Of a stretch of DNA of 64,000 nucleotides, positions 10,700 through 22,660 are shown piece after piece; positions within the stretch are counted from its first letter, which is position 1, and every line of letters begins with the position of its first letter. Source of the stretch: Strigamia acuminata (Eukaryota; Arthropoda; Chilopoda; Geophilomorpha; Linotaeniidae); the NCBI GenBank assembly GCA_949358305.1, contig CASHSZ010000142.1, positions 29,347-93,346 of the forward strand. The letters are read 5' to 3'. The notes beneath the pieces were generated by a model. It was not told the origin of the DNA, did no database searches, and saw only the letters and a list, made by a program, of their open reading frames with translations. A program made the translations under genes and the position numbers.

Positions 10700-13600
10700 A
10701 CATCCGACGCAAACAAAGAGACGGAAGGTGGGAAGATGGAAAATGAAAAATTAGAAACCGAGGAGGGGTCAACCGAAGTTGCAACCACGATGACGGTGAG
10801 TGGAAAAATTGTCTCACGATTAACAATATTATTATTATTATTATTATTGATGAAAAATAGATAAACAAACACATAAATAAATAAATATTTCTGCCTAATT
10901 CGCGAAATAAAAATAGAAAATAATTTATTTATTTCCGCGCGGACATTAAAAATTGATTCATATCACGTGTAAAAATTTCATTTTTTTAAATTTAATTTTT
11001 TTGTCCCATTTATGCGCGATCTCTTATCTGTGCCAATTTTAAGCAATGACAAACGGTCCCGATTCTCCAACCATTTAACAGCATCGAATGCCAATTGCAA
11101 AGTAGTGATCAAATTTTTCTTCCGACAATTAAATCTGAGATCCGTGGAGAGGGGCCACGTCGGGATAGGAATAAATTCTAATATCCGCGTGGAAATGGGC
11201 ACGGTCCGGGGTACGGACCCGCTATTTTCCATTTTTCTAAACTTTCTTTGTTTTATTTTATTTTATTTATTTATTTTTTAAACGCTGATTTATTCATACA
11301 CATTCGTATCGTTCCAGGACACGGAACCGCACGTGGACGAGAGGTTGGTCACTGTGGAAGCGTCGACGGCGGTGAGTGAAAGAATTGGCCCATAATCAAA
11401 ATTAATTTTGCGAGGATAAGCTTTCGTTGCTGGTTCTGGCGCGATCGACGCAATTGTGACCCATTCTCCCATGTTTGTGCGCGCGAAAATACGCGAACAC
11501 GCGCGTCCAATTTTTTGTCGTTCGACGCCCCGCGTCTCAATTTGTTTTACGTGTCCACTCCCTTCCCTCCCCCCCCCCCCCATCCCCCCCCCCATTTTTT
11601 TTTTTCTTTTAATTGATTTTTCTTTTTCTTTTTCTATTTTTATTCATTTTTTTATTTTTATTTTTATTTTTTGTTTTTATTTTTATTTTTTTATTTATTA
11701 TATTTGCTCGTTTTTAATCAGGCCACAATGGACACATCTCGACGACGTCCAGTGGAGTCGATTCTGGACGACTCGCAATCGCAACCAACAGAGCCGATGC
11801 TGGAGGAATCCCAAGACACGGAATTCAGCGAGTCTCAACCCTCCGAGTCCAGGGTGGTGTTGTACCACGAAAGGCTGGTGGAGAGGGTGGTGGAGAGGCG
11901 GGTGGATAGGCTGATAGAGAGGCGGGCAATAATGGAGGCCATCGTTGGAGATGCAGGGACGGTGAGTGAATTAGAATTAGAAAAATAGAAATTATACACC
12001 GTATATCTCCAAATAGTGCATCCACACGCTATCTGGGGACAAATTTTCTCATGTGTACGATCAGAGGCCCGCGCGCGTTATTCGTGAACTAAAATTGTCC
12101 CACCGAAGACACGTGTACAAATCGAGGATACCGTTTATCTGTAAATAGCGCACCCGTGCGCTATTTAAAAATAAATGGTCCCGTGCGTTATTAAAGACCT
12201 GCGCTTCAATTCAAACAAACATGAAAAATTATAAGATTACGAAATTCGTCAATATTTAACAAAATTAACCAATTTTTTTGTCAAATTTGGTCAAAATTTA
12301 GTCAATTTCCATCAAAATTCGTCAATTTTCAACAACATTTCGTCAATTTTTTAACAATATCTTCGGAGACTTGACTATTGGTCCCGCGCGTAACGACGAT
12401 CATGTTTCGGAAACGTAACAATCGGCCCCATGCGCTATACGGGACCCACACGTTATTCACAAAATCCGCATTCATCCCCACGCCTTAAAACAAGTCCGCG
12501 CGCTATCAAAGACCCGCAGAGTAATCACAGATATACTGTATACAGTATATGCATTTTTTTTTCTGTTTTGTTTCTTTTTCTTTTCAATCCGTTTGAATAT
12601 TCACATTTGCTTGTTTCCTGTCAGGCCGCGTCCGAAGTCATGTCGAACGTCTTGTTTCGAGTCGCACAATGCATCGCGTCTTCCGGGGCACCGGACCATG
12701 AACCCGCAACTGCAACGGTAGGCTAAAGAATCAAAGTCGAGTTTACAAGAGTGTTCTTGACTCTCATGTTTCCGACACGATCGGCGCAGACGAAATGTGA
12801 AAACGACCAACCAACGCGCGTCATCTCGAGTTAGGCGCGCACATCAAATGCGTGCTCTTTACCGACACATTTAATGTCAGGGTCTATTTAAATTTAATTC
12901 ATTTATTGGTTAATTTTTTCCTTTTCTTTTTTTTAGTACAAGTTAGTCATTTTAATTGTGGGCGTCTTTTTGGCCCCCTTTTTTCATTTTTATTTATTTA
13001 TTTATTTATTTATTTATTTTTTAATTATGCACACATTTGTAATTATATTTACTCGTTTCTTACCAGGACGGACCCAACGACGACGGTGCCTTGGACCTAT
13101 CACAAAGCACGGGGCATTCCGTGTGGTCATCGAGCCTGCCACAAACGTGAGTTCCACGCGCTCTTCGGGTCTTGCACGCAACGTCTCACAATTTATTTAT
13201 TTATTTTTTTTTTTTAGAGAAACGGATGGGACGGCGGATGAGATTGTGGGGGGGGTTGTGGATGAGATCGTGGAGGAGGTGGGGAAGGCGAGGGCGGCGG
13301 AAGAGACTGTGTCGGAGACGGAAAAGGAGATGGCGGTGGAAGAGACTGTGTCGGAGACGGAGAAGGAGAAGGCGGTGGAAGAGACTGTGTCAGGGAAGGA
13401 GGTGGAGAAGGAGACGGTGGTGGAAGAGACTGTGTCGGAGACGGAGAAGGAGAAGGCGGTGGTAGAGACTGTGTCGGAGACGGAGAAGGAGAAGGCGGTG
13501 GAAGAGACTGTGCCGGAGAAGGAGGTGGAGAAAGAGATGGCGGTGGAAGAGACTGTGTCGGAGACGGAGAAGGAGAAGGCGGTGGAAGAGACTGTGTCGG

Positions 13601-15190
13601 AGACGGAGAAGGAGAAGGCGGTGGAAGAGACTGTGTCGGAGACGGAGAAGGAGAAGGAGACGGTGGTGGAAGAGACAGTGGAGGAGATGGGAATAGTGTG
13701 GCCGGAGATGGAGGTGGAGTTGGAGAAGGAGAAGGAGACGTGGAAGGAAACGGCGGTGGAAGAGGCAGTGGAGGAGAAGGAAAAGGAGAAGGAGACGGCG
13801 ACGGAACCGAAGAAGAGGAAGTGTGTGAGGAAAGGGGGTGCGAAAAAGAAACGGAAGACCGTTGAGAAGGTGGAAAAGGAAGTATTCGAGGTAACGTAGT
13901 AACTGACCATTTTATTTTGACAATCAACGTGATCGCGTTCCAATTTGAAATTGAAAAGCGATCACGTTGATTTGACGTAAATTAATAATTCCCGCGCGCG
14001 CACTATAATTTAACCCGCAAATTTAATTTGCCGCGCGCGCATTGAGCGGATTGATCGTATGAATCCGACCCGCGCACAAACTTGGATTCGACATGCAATA
14101 TCGTATATTTATTTGCCCGTCTGTTTGTTCGTTTATTCATTTATTTATTTTTTTTTTTCTCCAGTCGTTGCCCAGCACATCAGGGTGCACTTGGACGATG
14201 CCAAGCGTTGTGACGGTCCCGTCGTCACCAGACCTGTCACCGCCGCGGTCGCCACCACTTCAACCAACGGCGACATTAGGCAAAATGCCTTTAATGTGCC
14301 CCGTCGTGAGGTTGGAACGGCTGCAGTTGCCGATCCTCACACCAATGCCACGTCCTGTCATGTCGGCGCCGTGCCCGGTTATGTCGACGCCGTGTTTCAC
14401 CGTGCCACCATCTGAGCCCATCGCCCCCCCGCCGCCGCAAGAACAGCAACTGGCGCGTGTCATCGCCAAGCCGCGAAGATCCGCGTCGAAGCGGCCCGCA
14501 TCACCGTTATGGGAACCCGCGTCGAAAAGGTCGGAGACTCGAGTCACGCGGTCGACGGAAAAGGTAACCTGTCTGGTCTATTTGTCTTTGATCGTTTGTT
14601 CAATCGTTCCTTCCATTTCTTTCAGATACGAAAGGCATCTGCATCCCAGGGCTCGGTGGTGCCGTCTGGCAGGGCAGGACCGAGTGGGCTTCCGTCCAAC
14701 CTTCCGTCCAACTTGTCGATGGAGTTGGATCGACGGTTCGAAGAGTTCCAGAAATGGGTGCTCCGGAAGGTGGGGGAGGTGGAGACGGGGGCGGTGCCAA
14801 CACGGCAACGACGCCAGGGTGGAGGGAAAGGAAAGAAGGGAGAAAAACTCCGGACAGAGGGCGGGAAGTCGTTCTATTGTGCTCTGTGCGCCAAACAACC
14901 GGGTAATGAGAAACATACATTTGCTTATTTGTTTGTTTGTTTATTTTTTGTCTAATTTTTATTTTTTTTTTATTTTTTTTTTTTCCTTTCCCCTCCCGCG
15001 TACCTTAGGGGTGTCGAAATACGGATATTTCAGCGAGGACGCGTACCGCCATTGGCGCCAACATCACCACCTAGACGCAGTTAAGCGCGAGGATGAAATC
15101 TCCAAGAGAGTCAGGAAGCATCTGCGGGACTATTCGCGTAGACCCGATCTCCTGTTGCCGGTGGGTATTTAATCAATTAGTCGATTCGTT

Positions 15191-15221
<31 letters not shown>

Positions 15222-15986
15222 TTAATTTATTTATTTATTTATTTATTTTTTCCTCTGTTTCCTAGAAGTTGAAAAAAATGCACAAGGCCCTGAAACGGTG
15301 CCCATTCTGCATTGCGAGGCCTGTGGTTGACCGACTAGAGGACCACTGGTTGGTCAAACACAGATATCGCATTGCATGGGCACCGGGGATGGGAGAGGGA
15401 GAGGGAGAGCGCGTCGGAGACAACGACGACGACGACGACGACAACGACGGTGATTCGGCGTCACGTTCATCATCTTTTCAACGAGGCGATGCGCAGGGAG
15501 AGGAACGGGTGTTGCGATCGAGGGTGGTTCCCGTCGCGGAAGGGGGCAGCGAACCCAACAGCGATCCCAACTATTGGGACGATAACCACGAAATGAAAAT
15601 CTTTCGCGACGGGAGCATGCGGTTCTCCATTCATTCGCTTACTCTCCTGCTCTTTACGATACGGGCTCAGGTTCAGGCGGAACAAGTATATATATTTTTA
15701 TTTTTATTTTTATTTTTATTTTTATTTATTTATTTATGTATATATTTTTTTTATTTTTTATTTTTTTTTTTAGTATTGGGGCGATCCCGACATCAAGACC
15801 CACTTACTCCGGATGCTGGGGATGTTAAACCAATGGAACGACATGTCGGTGAGTGAATCTACCGCGCGCGTCTACGTCGACACTTTTCGGATATTGATTT
15901 TCCCGTTTTATTTGCAGAATAAAGATTTCTCGTTCGTTGATGAGGTGCTGATGAAGGAGAGGTTTGTCGTCGTCGGCGAGCCCTGA
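10700..15986 (+). CDS. Zinc-finger gene A, about 12 exons
   Basis: Twelve in-phase exons end at AG and begin GT introns: 10700-10795, 11318-11371, 11722-11961, 12625-12717, 13067-13146, 13218-13890, 14165-14563, 14626-14902, 15009-15160, 15266-15685, 15774-15848 and 15918-15986. The first in-frame ATG is 10736, giving about 863 aa; earlier non-coding exons are possible. The N-terminal half is acidic and Glu-rich with a coiled-coil-like HERLVERVVERRVDRLIERR and a 13-aa repeat tract, then PKKRKCVRKGGAKKKRK (likely nuclear localisation). A Pro/Ser-rich linker follows. Finger 1 is CALC...HWRQHH, split by an intron after KQPG. Finger 2 is CPFC...HWLVKH, followed by an acidic stretch. Order and motifs match the - strand gene at 26.1-29.6 kb, so the two are paralogues. 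Likely a nuclear DNA- or chromatin-binding protein; the target is unknown. Confidence 0.7.
13290..13680 (+). repeat. 39-bp coding repeat in zinc-finger gene A
   Basis: A 39-bp unit encoding VEETVSETEKEKA is repeated roughly nine times in exon 6, with some copies varied to VSGKEVEKET or VPEKEVEKEM. All copies keep the frame. The protein is strongly acidic/basic alternating, probably helical or disordered. The Ser-rich frame on the other strand is a mirror of this repeat. Confidence 0.8.
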
Positions 15987-16482
15987 GAACGACGAAGGAG
16001 AGGGGTGTGGAGAAGAGAGACGCCGGGAAGAAGAGCGTGAAACAGGTGAAAGGTGTGAAGAGGAAAAAGAAGACGACGAAGATTACAGAAACTCTGAATT
16101 TGAGGACGATGCGGAAAGTGATGAGGACGAAGACGAAGAAAAGAAACTGGCGAGGAAGGAGAAAGAGAAACGGGCAAGGAGCAAGAGAAAGAGGAAAGGA
16201 AAGGGAAAGTCGAGCGCCGGAAAGAAAAAGTGAATTCGCCTAATCTGCTCCTCAAATGTACGAATACATGTTTTAAATTTAATTTTAATTTATTTCACTC
16301 CTTTAAAACTCGTTCTTTTTTTACAGACAAATGGGCACGTCGGTGTTTGATAGCGACGCAATCGTGTTGTTCGTTGTTCGAGCGCATCATTTTTCGGCAC
16401 CCCCAATCACAACGATGTCTTCTCTCGCACACGTGGAATGTGGCAGCCTCGTCCACGTCGAGTCTGGTTCGAGTGGACTCTG
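15961..16482 (+). CDS. Possible frameshifted C-terminal extension of zinc-finger gene A
   Basis: Directly overlapping the last accepted exon, another frame stays open from 15964 to 16229. It encodes an acidic then basic tail (EDDAESDEDEDEEKK, then RSKRKRKGKGKSSAGKKK). The donor GTGAAT at 16230 and acceptor TTTTTACAG before 16327 join in phase to a last exon ending in TGA at 16482. The paralogue at 27.4-27.0 kb has an acidic stretch at the same place, so the tail is probably real. It is out of frame with exon 12, which suggests a one-base indel near 15960-15966, an assembly error, or a very short intron. I cannot decide between these. Confidence 0.4.
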
Positions 16483-16489
16483 ACAAAAC

Positions 16490-16762
16490 AGCGAAGCTAC
16501 TCGAATTCTCGACGTCAGTGTGTTTGGTGTCGTCGTTGTTTCGGTCACACGAGTGGCGCCCTCTTCACGTCCGCGCGGAGAAACGCTAAAAATTGCGGAC
16601 AGCGTTCCAAAACAATCAACGGTCATTCACAGCGAATTACTAATCTGACAATAATTTCTGTGTTCTTGGTGTTGTTTTTGATTACGGTGTTGTTCTTTTT
16701 AACAATCAAGCATGGTTCTGCGTTTAAAACACACCGATTTTATTTCTTTTTGTGCTTGTTTG

Positions 16763-16793
<31 letters not shown>

Positions 16794-17238
16794 TATTAGA
16801 TTTCAAACAAACAGTTTTCCGGATCGAAACTAATTTTTTTTTTGCTTATATTTAATACTTCTGATAAAAAATAATAATTTATATTTTTCTGAGTTTACAA
16901 CTTGCAGTTTTATTTTAGTTTTGGTGTGGTAGCATTTAATATTTGCGTGTTTGTTTGTTTGAATCTCGATTAGTCTGGTATAAAAGATGTTATGTTATGT
17001 TTGTTTATTTAATGCTGAATTTTAACAATATTGATTTAAAAAAATAATCGATAGATAATTTAACATGTGCATGTTAATTACAAACGAGTTTTAATGATTA
17101 AATATGATTATGAAAATTAAAATTAAAATTGAAAACGATTTGAAAAATTAAAAATGATTTATTCACAAAAAAATAAAGAAATATGTATATATATATATAA
17201 AAACGAGTTGTTTACAAAAAAAAAAGGAAAAAAAAAAA
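16490..17238. other. AT-rich spacer, no gene
   Basis: This stretch is AT-rich with long T runs (about 16763-16790) and several TATA and A-run segments. No reading frame with protein-like composition was found on either strand. It separates zinc-finger gene A from the Ala-rich gene, whose 3' ends face each other. Confidence 0.5.
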
Positions 17239-17655
17239 TTAAAAATTAAAGTGACGAGTTGCCATCTCGGCCGCGAACAAAGTTGCCCGTCGCACCTCCT
17301 CGGCTGCTTCGGATGAGGCTACGGCGGCATCGACAGCCTCTTCAATGGCGGCCACGACGTTGGGGTCAGTGACGTTGGCCGACGCGACGACCCCTGCCAC
17401 CGCCGCCACCGACTCCCGAGTCGCTCTGACCGACTGCGACAGAGTCATGGCCGCTGCGGCAGCCGCCGTGGCCACCATGCTCAAAGACAACGCCGGGTCC
17501 CGCACTTGGGCGGCAAACTCAACCGACCCGGTCGCGCGCGCAGTTGCACGCGCGCGTCCTTCCGCCTCCGCCGACGCACGAAGTGCCGCAATTCGATGTC
17601 GCATTATCGGCGGCCGTGGTGGCGGCGGAAGGCTGCAACAAAGAATAAATAAATA

Positions 17656-17694
<39 letters not shown>

Positions 17695-17872
17695 CGACCA
17701 ATCGTGTCAATTTGCAATTTACTCACCTCGGTTGGGCGTCGCGTCTAAGTGCGAACTGCTGAGGGCGGGGTAGGGGCGACGCCCACATCTCGTTAATCGA
17801 GGGGACACCCCTCCACGCCGCCCTACCCCGTCCTCGGATTCGACGCGATCGTTCATCATCACTGTCTGCCAT
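17239..17872 (-). CDS. Ala-rich two-exon protein
   Basis: Exon 17872-17727 begins directly with ATG after a TTTCCTAG acceptor and encodes MADSDDERSRRIRGRGRAAW. An intron containing an (AATC)n run joins in phase to 17632-17239, giving about 179 aa. The second exon is very Ala-rich, with a Pro run (SLPPPPRPP) and a long helix-prone stretch (VAAIEEAVDAAVASSEAAEE). No Cys, no transmembrane segment and no known domain were recognised. The start is supported by the ATG at the exon border, but a 5' non-coding exon must exist upstream. The role is unknown. Its intron style matches the neighbouring genes, so it seems part of the same block. Confidence 0.6.
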
Positions 17873-17879
17873 CTAGGAA

Positions 17880-17895
17880 ACAAAAATATAAAAAA

Positions 17896-17960
<65 letters not shown>

Positions 17961-17970
17961 ATAGATAAAA
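17880..17970 (+). repeat. (AAAT)n tract in 5' intron of the Ala-rich gene
   Basis: About 15 uninterrupted AAAT units lie just upstream (in gene sense) of the acceptor at 17873. Read on the - strand it is a TTTA-rich polypyrimidine-like tract, as in most introns of this block. Confidence 0.8.
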
Positions 17971-18299
17971 GATAATAAAAGTTGAACGAAATAAGCGGAG
18001 AAGAAACTTGAGTCGAAGCTGGGATGCATGTTGACGGAACATATAAACCCGATGTCGGCAATAACACTGCACCGAGGATGATTTAACAACTTGAAATTGG
18101 AAATTCTGTTTTGAATTTTTAAATTTACCGTCTATTTGTTTGTTATTTTGATTGATTTTGTAGTGTTTTGTTTTGCGTTGTTCGGTCAGGCTAGATTGGA
18201 CGTTGGTTTTCGAGTTATTGTGCCACAGTTGTTGCCGAAATCTGGTATGTATGTCGCGTTCCGTCAACACGGAGGCGAGAAACACTCGCTACGCTTCAT

Positions 18300-19292
18300 C
18301 GCGCCCGTCTGTCTAATTATTTGTTTGTTTGTTTGTTCGCTCCTCCTCAAATTCGTCTATCGAACAATTGTTCAAACCCTCGATCGATAAATTGCCGAAT
18401 TGATTCAATTCGGACAAATTCCCTCCGGAAACAATCGATTGTTTACTTACGGTAAATGCGCGAGTCGAGGTGCGATACCGGGATGCCAATGATGCTTCGT
18501 TTGCTTCGCTGTGGTTAATGGTTCCGACACCGGGTTAAACGCGTCGCTAGCGTCGCGCGTATACAACCGCGCGTGTTTGAAAAATAAAATGGGTGAAAAT
18601 TAAAGAAAAAATATTTATTGGTGAATTATTAAAATAATTGATAAATTAATTAATTAAAAGAAAAAGAAAAAGAAAAAAAAAATAAAATAAAATAAAATAA
18701 AATAAAATAAATAAATAAGTTTGGCCGTTGCCGCCATCTGTCGCGTGGACTCAACCACTCACTTGCTCACACTCGCTCACTGTCGACCAACCGTGTGAGA
18801 ACGTTAAAAGGTAAGTTAACCATTTCACATATTCACATACACACATACACACACAAAACTCGCCCACCCGCACTCCTAAATGCACGTCCAAACACGCGCC
18901 CAAACGCATATCCACGTGGAATTTGGCGAGCCACGCGCGTAGCCATTTTTTATTTTTCCGCCCCACGTTGTTGTTGTCGCCGCCAACAGAAACCAAGCGA
19001 TATTGAGTTTAACGTCTCGCGCGGGGTTTTCGTTTTCTCTTTTTTCGGGAATTCCCGGTTCCCAGTACCGGAATAGCGTCTTTTCTTTCTTTTTCTTTTC
19101 GTCATAAATTATCGTTTTTATCAATTTTTTAGTCAGTCAAAAGTGGCCATTCTCGTCATTGAAATGTAATAAAATATAACGTTTCGTTGACAAAAATGGC
19201 GTCTCGATTTCCAGGTTCCCGACATTAAAACCATAATCCCGCGTGTTTTGTTTTCACTTTATTACTTTTTTTTTTTTATTTTTTTTTTTTTC
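18300..19292. other. Spacer with likely 5' region of gene CC-2
   Basis: No coding exon was found. Around 18755-18785 lies a CACTCACTTGCTCACACTCGCTCAC run. A good donor (AAAAG then GTAAGT) follows at 18810-18815, and could end a non-coding first exon of the coiled-coil gene at 19293. A (TAAAA)n run is at 18680-18715. The 17.97-18.3 kb part also shows no supported gene. Confidence 0.35.
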
Positions 19293-19854
19293 ATGGAAGA
19301 AAAAATGGAATCCACCATGTCGTCTCCTGTCTCCATTTTGCAGTGCGTCGACTATACGTCGCCGCCGTCGACGATCAGTTGTTCCCCGCCGCCGTCGACG
19401 ATCATTTGTTCCGGGGCGTCTAATAAACGTCGCTCGGTGGATTCGAAGAAAGCGGGCACTCCCGCAAAAAGAAGAAGGGTCAGTATTCTATCAAAATTTT
19501 CGCCCACCTATTTATTTGTGTATTCGTTAATTCTCTTTCCTCGTTTTTCAGAGGTCGCTCTTGACACCAAGGACACCAGGTGCCAGGAAGGTGGAGAGAA
19601 TAGTTGCGGACAAGATTGAGAAGGCGGTGATGAAAAGGATGGGGAGGATCGAGAAGACGGTGGCAAAAGGATTCGAGGAGATGATGGCAAGAATGGAGAG
19701 AGTTGTGTTGGGTATGGAAGCGAGGTGGCGAGAGCGCCTGGAGAAGATCGAAGAGGAGGAGGAAAGCGAAGGCGATGGAGAAGAAGATTGCGACGGGAGG
19801 GGAAAGGATGCCGGAAAGACTATCAACGACAGTGATGGTTCGATGGAGTATTAG
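19293..19854 (+). CDS. Small coiled-coil protein CC-2
   Basis: Two exons: 19293-19478 (ATG start, MEEKMESTMSSP) and 19552-19854, joined in phase through GTCAGT...TTTTTCAG, giving about 162 aa. Exon 1 is Ser/Pro-rich with a repeated SPPSTI motif and ends in a basic GTPAKRRR, a probable nuclear localisation signal. Exon 2 is an amphipathic helix (VERIVADKIEKAVMKRMGRI) ending in an acidic tail (EKIEEEEESEGDGEEDC). The same plan is seen in the genes at 3.9 kb and 33.3 kb, so I regard them as paralogues. Likely a self-associating nuclear protein; no enzyme motif is seen. Confidence 0.65.
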
Positions 19855-19975
19855 GGGGGGGGGAGGGGGTGCGCCTAAAGGAACAAAACTTTATTTGCTG
19901 TTCAGTTTATTCATTTATTCGGTTCATTCGTCCATTTATTTATTTATTTGTCTGTTTTGCAATTGTTTCACTTCG

Positions 19976-19979
<4 letters not shown>

Positions 19980-20009
<30 letters not shown>

Positions 20010-20010
20010 T
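19980..20010 (+). repeat. (GT)n microsatellite
   Basis: A TGTG run of about 14 units lies just 3' of the coiled-coil gene CC-2. Confidence 0.85.
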
Positions 20011-20281
20011 TTTCTCTTTCCTTTTTCTCAAATTATGGAAAAAGTTTGTATAATTTTATTTTCGTTCGGTCCATTAAACTAATGCATTCGATCGATTCAG
20101 TGTGACATTTTATTAAATTTGAATAAAAGATGTGAAAAAATGGATAAAACGCAATAATCGCGCGCGTGACCGAGCGCCTAATTGCGTGACCGTGACTATC
20201 CGCTTCCGTCACCGCTCCGGGAGGTTTTCCGATCTTGTACGACATAGTAGATGGATGTGGCGTTGGTGGAACCCTTCAAAA

Positions 20282-20295
20282 ATTTAAAAAAAAAA

Positions 20296-20340
<45 letters not shown>

Positions 20341-20349
20341 ATAGATAGA

Positions 20350-20400
<51 letters not shown>

Positions 20401-20401
20401 A
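20282..20401 (+). repeat. (AAAT)n microsatellite
   Basis: About 28 AAAT units are broken only by two AGAT variants near 20342. Similar tracts fill the introns of neighbouring genes, but no gene was placed here. Confidence 0.85.
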
Positions 20402-20519
20402 ATATCATAGAGAAACAAAACAGATGAGAGATCCGTTCGTCGTTTAGTTACGACGACTGAATAAGTAGTTTAAAACGTAAATAAATTAAATAAAACCAAA
20501 AAAAAAATAAGTAAATAAA

Positions 20520-20745
20520 TAAAAGGGATCAAATCTTTCGACCCCTCCCCCCCCTCCCACAGGCCCTGGGGAAGGGAGTATGTGTAATGGCACGTACACA
20601 TCGTCTTTTTTGAATATTTATCCCGTAGATATGAAGAAGATCGACTGAAACGAAAATTCGGGAGAGTCGAGACTCGAACCCACGACCCACGACTCCGTAA
20701 GGCGGGTGACTACCCACTCGACCACCTGGGCCGACGATAAAAGGT
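20520..20745 (-). mobile_element. tRNA-derived SINE
   Basis: Read on the - strand, a tRNA-like head begins near 20745. It has an A-box-like TGGTCGAGTGGGTAG and a B-box-like GGTTCGAGTCT separated by about 35 nt. A perfect acceptor stem and a fully paired T-stem are missing, so it is not a working tRNA gene. A unique body of about 140 bp follows, ending in a GC-rich GGGAGGGGGGAGGGG and then T/TTTA-rich sequence. The polarity and boxes fit a Pol III-driven SINE. Other copies would be needed to fix its ends. Confidence 0.6.
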
Positions 20746-20755
20746 CGCCGTTATC

Positions 20756-20773
20756 GGTGTTGTTGTTTGTTGT

Positions 20774-20836
<63 letters not shown>
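20756..20836 (+). repeat. (TTG)n microsatellite
   Basis: About 25 GTT units directly abut the 5' side of the SINE. The stretch on to 21070 carries no supported gene. Confidence 0.9.
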
Positions 20837-21070
20837 TTTTGTTTGCAATTAGTGTCACTAGGTATCGCGTCATAGCGCCGTAGTGTCACGACATTTCAGT
20901 TCGCCGCGCACGTGTGGCTGCCCCCTCGCTCGACGGCGTCACACAGCGAGTGGTCCAACTATTCTACTTTCCCAACAACCGGAAACTCGTGGCACAACGA
21001 ACCAACATTGATGTTGCCACCACCATCGTCGTTTTATTCTCTCAGCGGTGTCGAAATTGTCCGTTTTCAG

Positions 21071-22425
21071 ATGGAACCGAAGCGTGAAGAAGAGAGGCGA
21101 CCAAGATGGCCACCTATTCCCGTTATCGTGGTAAGCGCGTTTACATCCTTATGAACCCGGGCTATTAAACGGAGTGGTACGGCGCGTATGTGCATATTTT
21201 TCTGATTTGATTGATTAATTATTTCCAGGTCGATGACGAGGAAGGGGACGATGACGCCACCCTCACTATTGTCGCCGCCGCCGCCAACGTCAACGACGCA
21301 CCGTTGTGCAGTGCTAAAGAGGAACACGAAATCGAAGTGAGAATCTGTAATGTCGTGCCTTGGTTCACCTCGATCCATTAATTCGTCCATTTACTTACTT
21401 ACTTACCCATCTACTGGTCTGTGTCTCTAGATTGGGGTGGTTGAGGTAGAAGTACCATGCGAGGGAGGAGGAGGAGATGAGCGACCCGCGATGGGAGAAG
21501 ATGTCGAGATGGAACGGGAACTCGCGATTGAGGAGAATCGGAAACGCGCGATTGGAGAAGATCTGGAACGCGCGATTGGAGAGGATTTGGAACGCGCGAT
21601 TGGAGAGGATTGGGAACGCGCGATTGGAGAGAAACGGAAACGCGCGATTGGAGAGGAAGAGCGAGAAAATGGAGAATCAATGAGCGCGCGGTTTCTATTG
21701 GCGCAAATTCAACAAACACGAGAGGAGCAGCGACAGTTGCGTCGAGTCGTGGATGACGAGTTGGGGGAGTTGAAGCGAGAGATAGGATCGCTTCGAGGGC
21801 AACTGGAGGAAAAAGAAAAATTGATGATCACAGAGAGGATGAAAGATCTGGATGCGTGGCACCAAAAAGAATACCGACAACAATTGAAATACCATAAGGA
21901 ATATGAGGAGCATCAATTACAATTGCGTCTCGCGCAACTGGAGCGAGAAAAAAAAATTCAGTTGGAGGAGTGGCGCGAAAAGGACCTAAAGAGGCAAAAG
22001 AAGTGTCGCAAAGAAGACCTGAGGCAGCAGCGGGAATGGGCAATGCGCCCACCCGGACAAGGAGTATCGTGGGCCCGGTATGTAGGAGGTTATGCGGAGC
22101 AGTTGAAAAATAATTCAACGGAGCTAGGGGTTCGGGCCGCGAAGATAGAGGCGCTCGAAGTGCTGGTGGAAAGTCTCAAAGACCGGTTGCGGAAGGAGTG
22201 GCAAATTCGACGTAACCAAGAACGGAGTTCGCGGTTGATCGCCAGATTCGTGAGTGTATCTATCTCTTTCTTTCTTTCTCTTTCTTTTTTTTTTTTTTTT
22301 TTTTTTTCCCCCCCCCTTCATTCTCTCTCTCTTTTTAGGGGTCGTTTCCAAAGTTGAGTCGCCCCCCGGATCTTTTTGACAAAGCCATTCAAACCGAGCA
22401 ACCAGAAAAACCCGAAACAATTTGA
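21071..22425 (+). CDS. Coiled-coil protein, four exons
   Basis: Exons 21071-21130, 21229-21336, 21431-22249 and 22339-22425 are all in phase 0 with AG/GT borders, giving about 357 aa. The ATG lies right after a TTTTCAG acceptor, so a 5' non-coding exon is likely. Order of segments: a basic start (MEPKREEERRPRW), a short acidic and Ala-rich exon, an 8-aa repeat (ERAIGEDL, about five copies), then a long coiled coil rich in Gln, Glu and Lys (about residues 130-270) with KEYEEHQLQLRLAQLEREKK. The C-terminus is short (PPDLFDKAIQTEQPEKPETI). No Cys-rich or catalytic motif was seen. It is convergent with the piggyBac gene, 235 bp away. Confidence 0.65.
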
Positions 22426-22429
22426 GGGC

Positions 22430-22660
22430 GACTCGGACGATACAAAAACCGACGCGAGACCAACGAGTCAATTGATGCCCATTCTTATTTTAATTATTAT
22501 TATTATTATTACTATTATTATTGTCATCTCATCATCGCCACCGCTGCATCTATCACACGATAAATAGATAAAAAAAAATTGTTACATGTTCTGGTGGAAA
22601 TCATAAAAGTTTATTTATTTATTTATTTATTTAGTTTTACAAACAAAAGAGCATAGAAAA
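22430..22660. other. Convergent intergenic spacer
   Basis: The gap between the 3' ends of the coiled-coil gene and the piggyBac gene contains (ATT)n at 22490-22520 and (TTTA)n at 22610-22635. The latter supplies AATAAA-type signals for the - strand gene. No piggyBac terminal repeat (CCC... next to TTAA) was seen here. Confidence 0.5.

Noticed and set aside
13197-13943. Long Ser- or Pro-rich frames on the - strand
   Set aside because: They mirror the 39-bp coding repeat of zinc-finger gene A, whose exon is in phase with its neighbours.
17903-17963. CRISPR-like or coding repeat (Leu-Phe-Ile-Tyr frames)
   Set aside because: This is a simple AAAT microsatellite; similar YLFIYLF frames across the window are all TTTA tracts.
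20665-20740. Functional tRNA gene
   Set aside because: A and B boxes are present, but the acceptor stem is not paired and the T-stem is imperfect, so it is better read as a SINE head.
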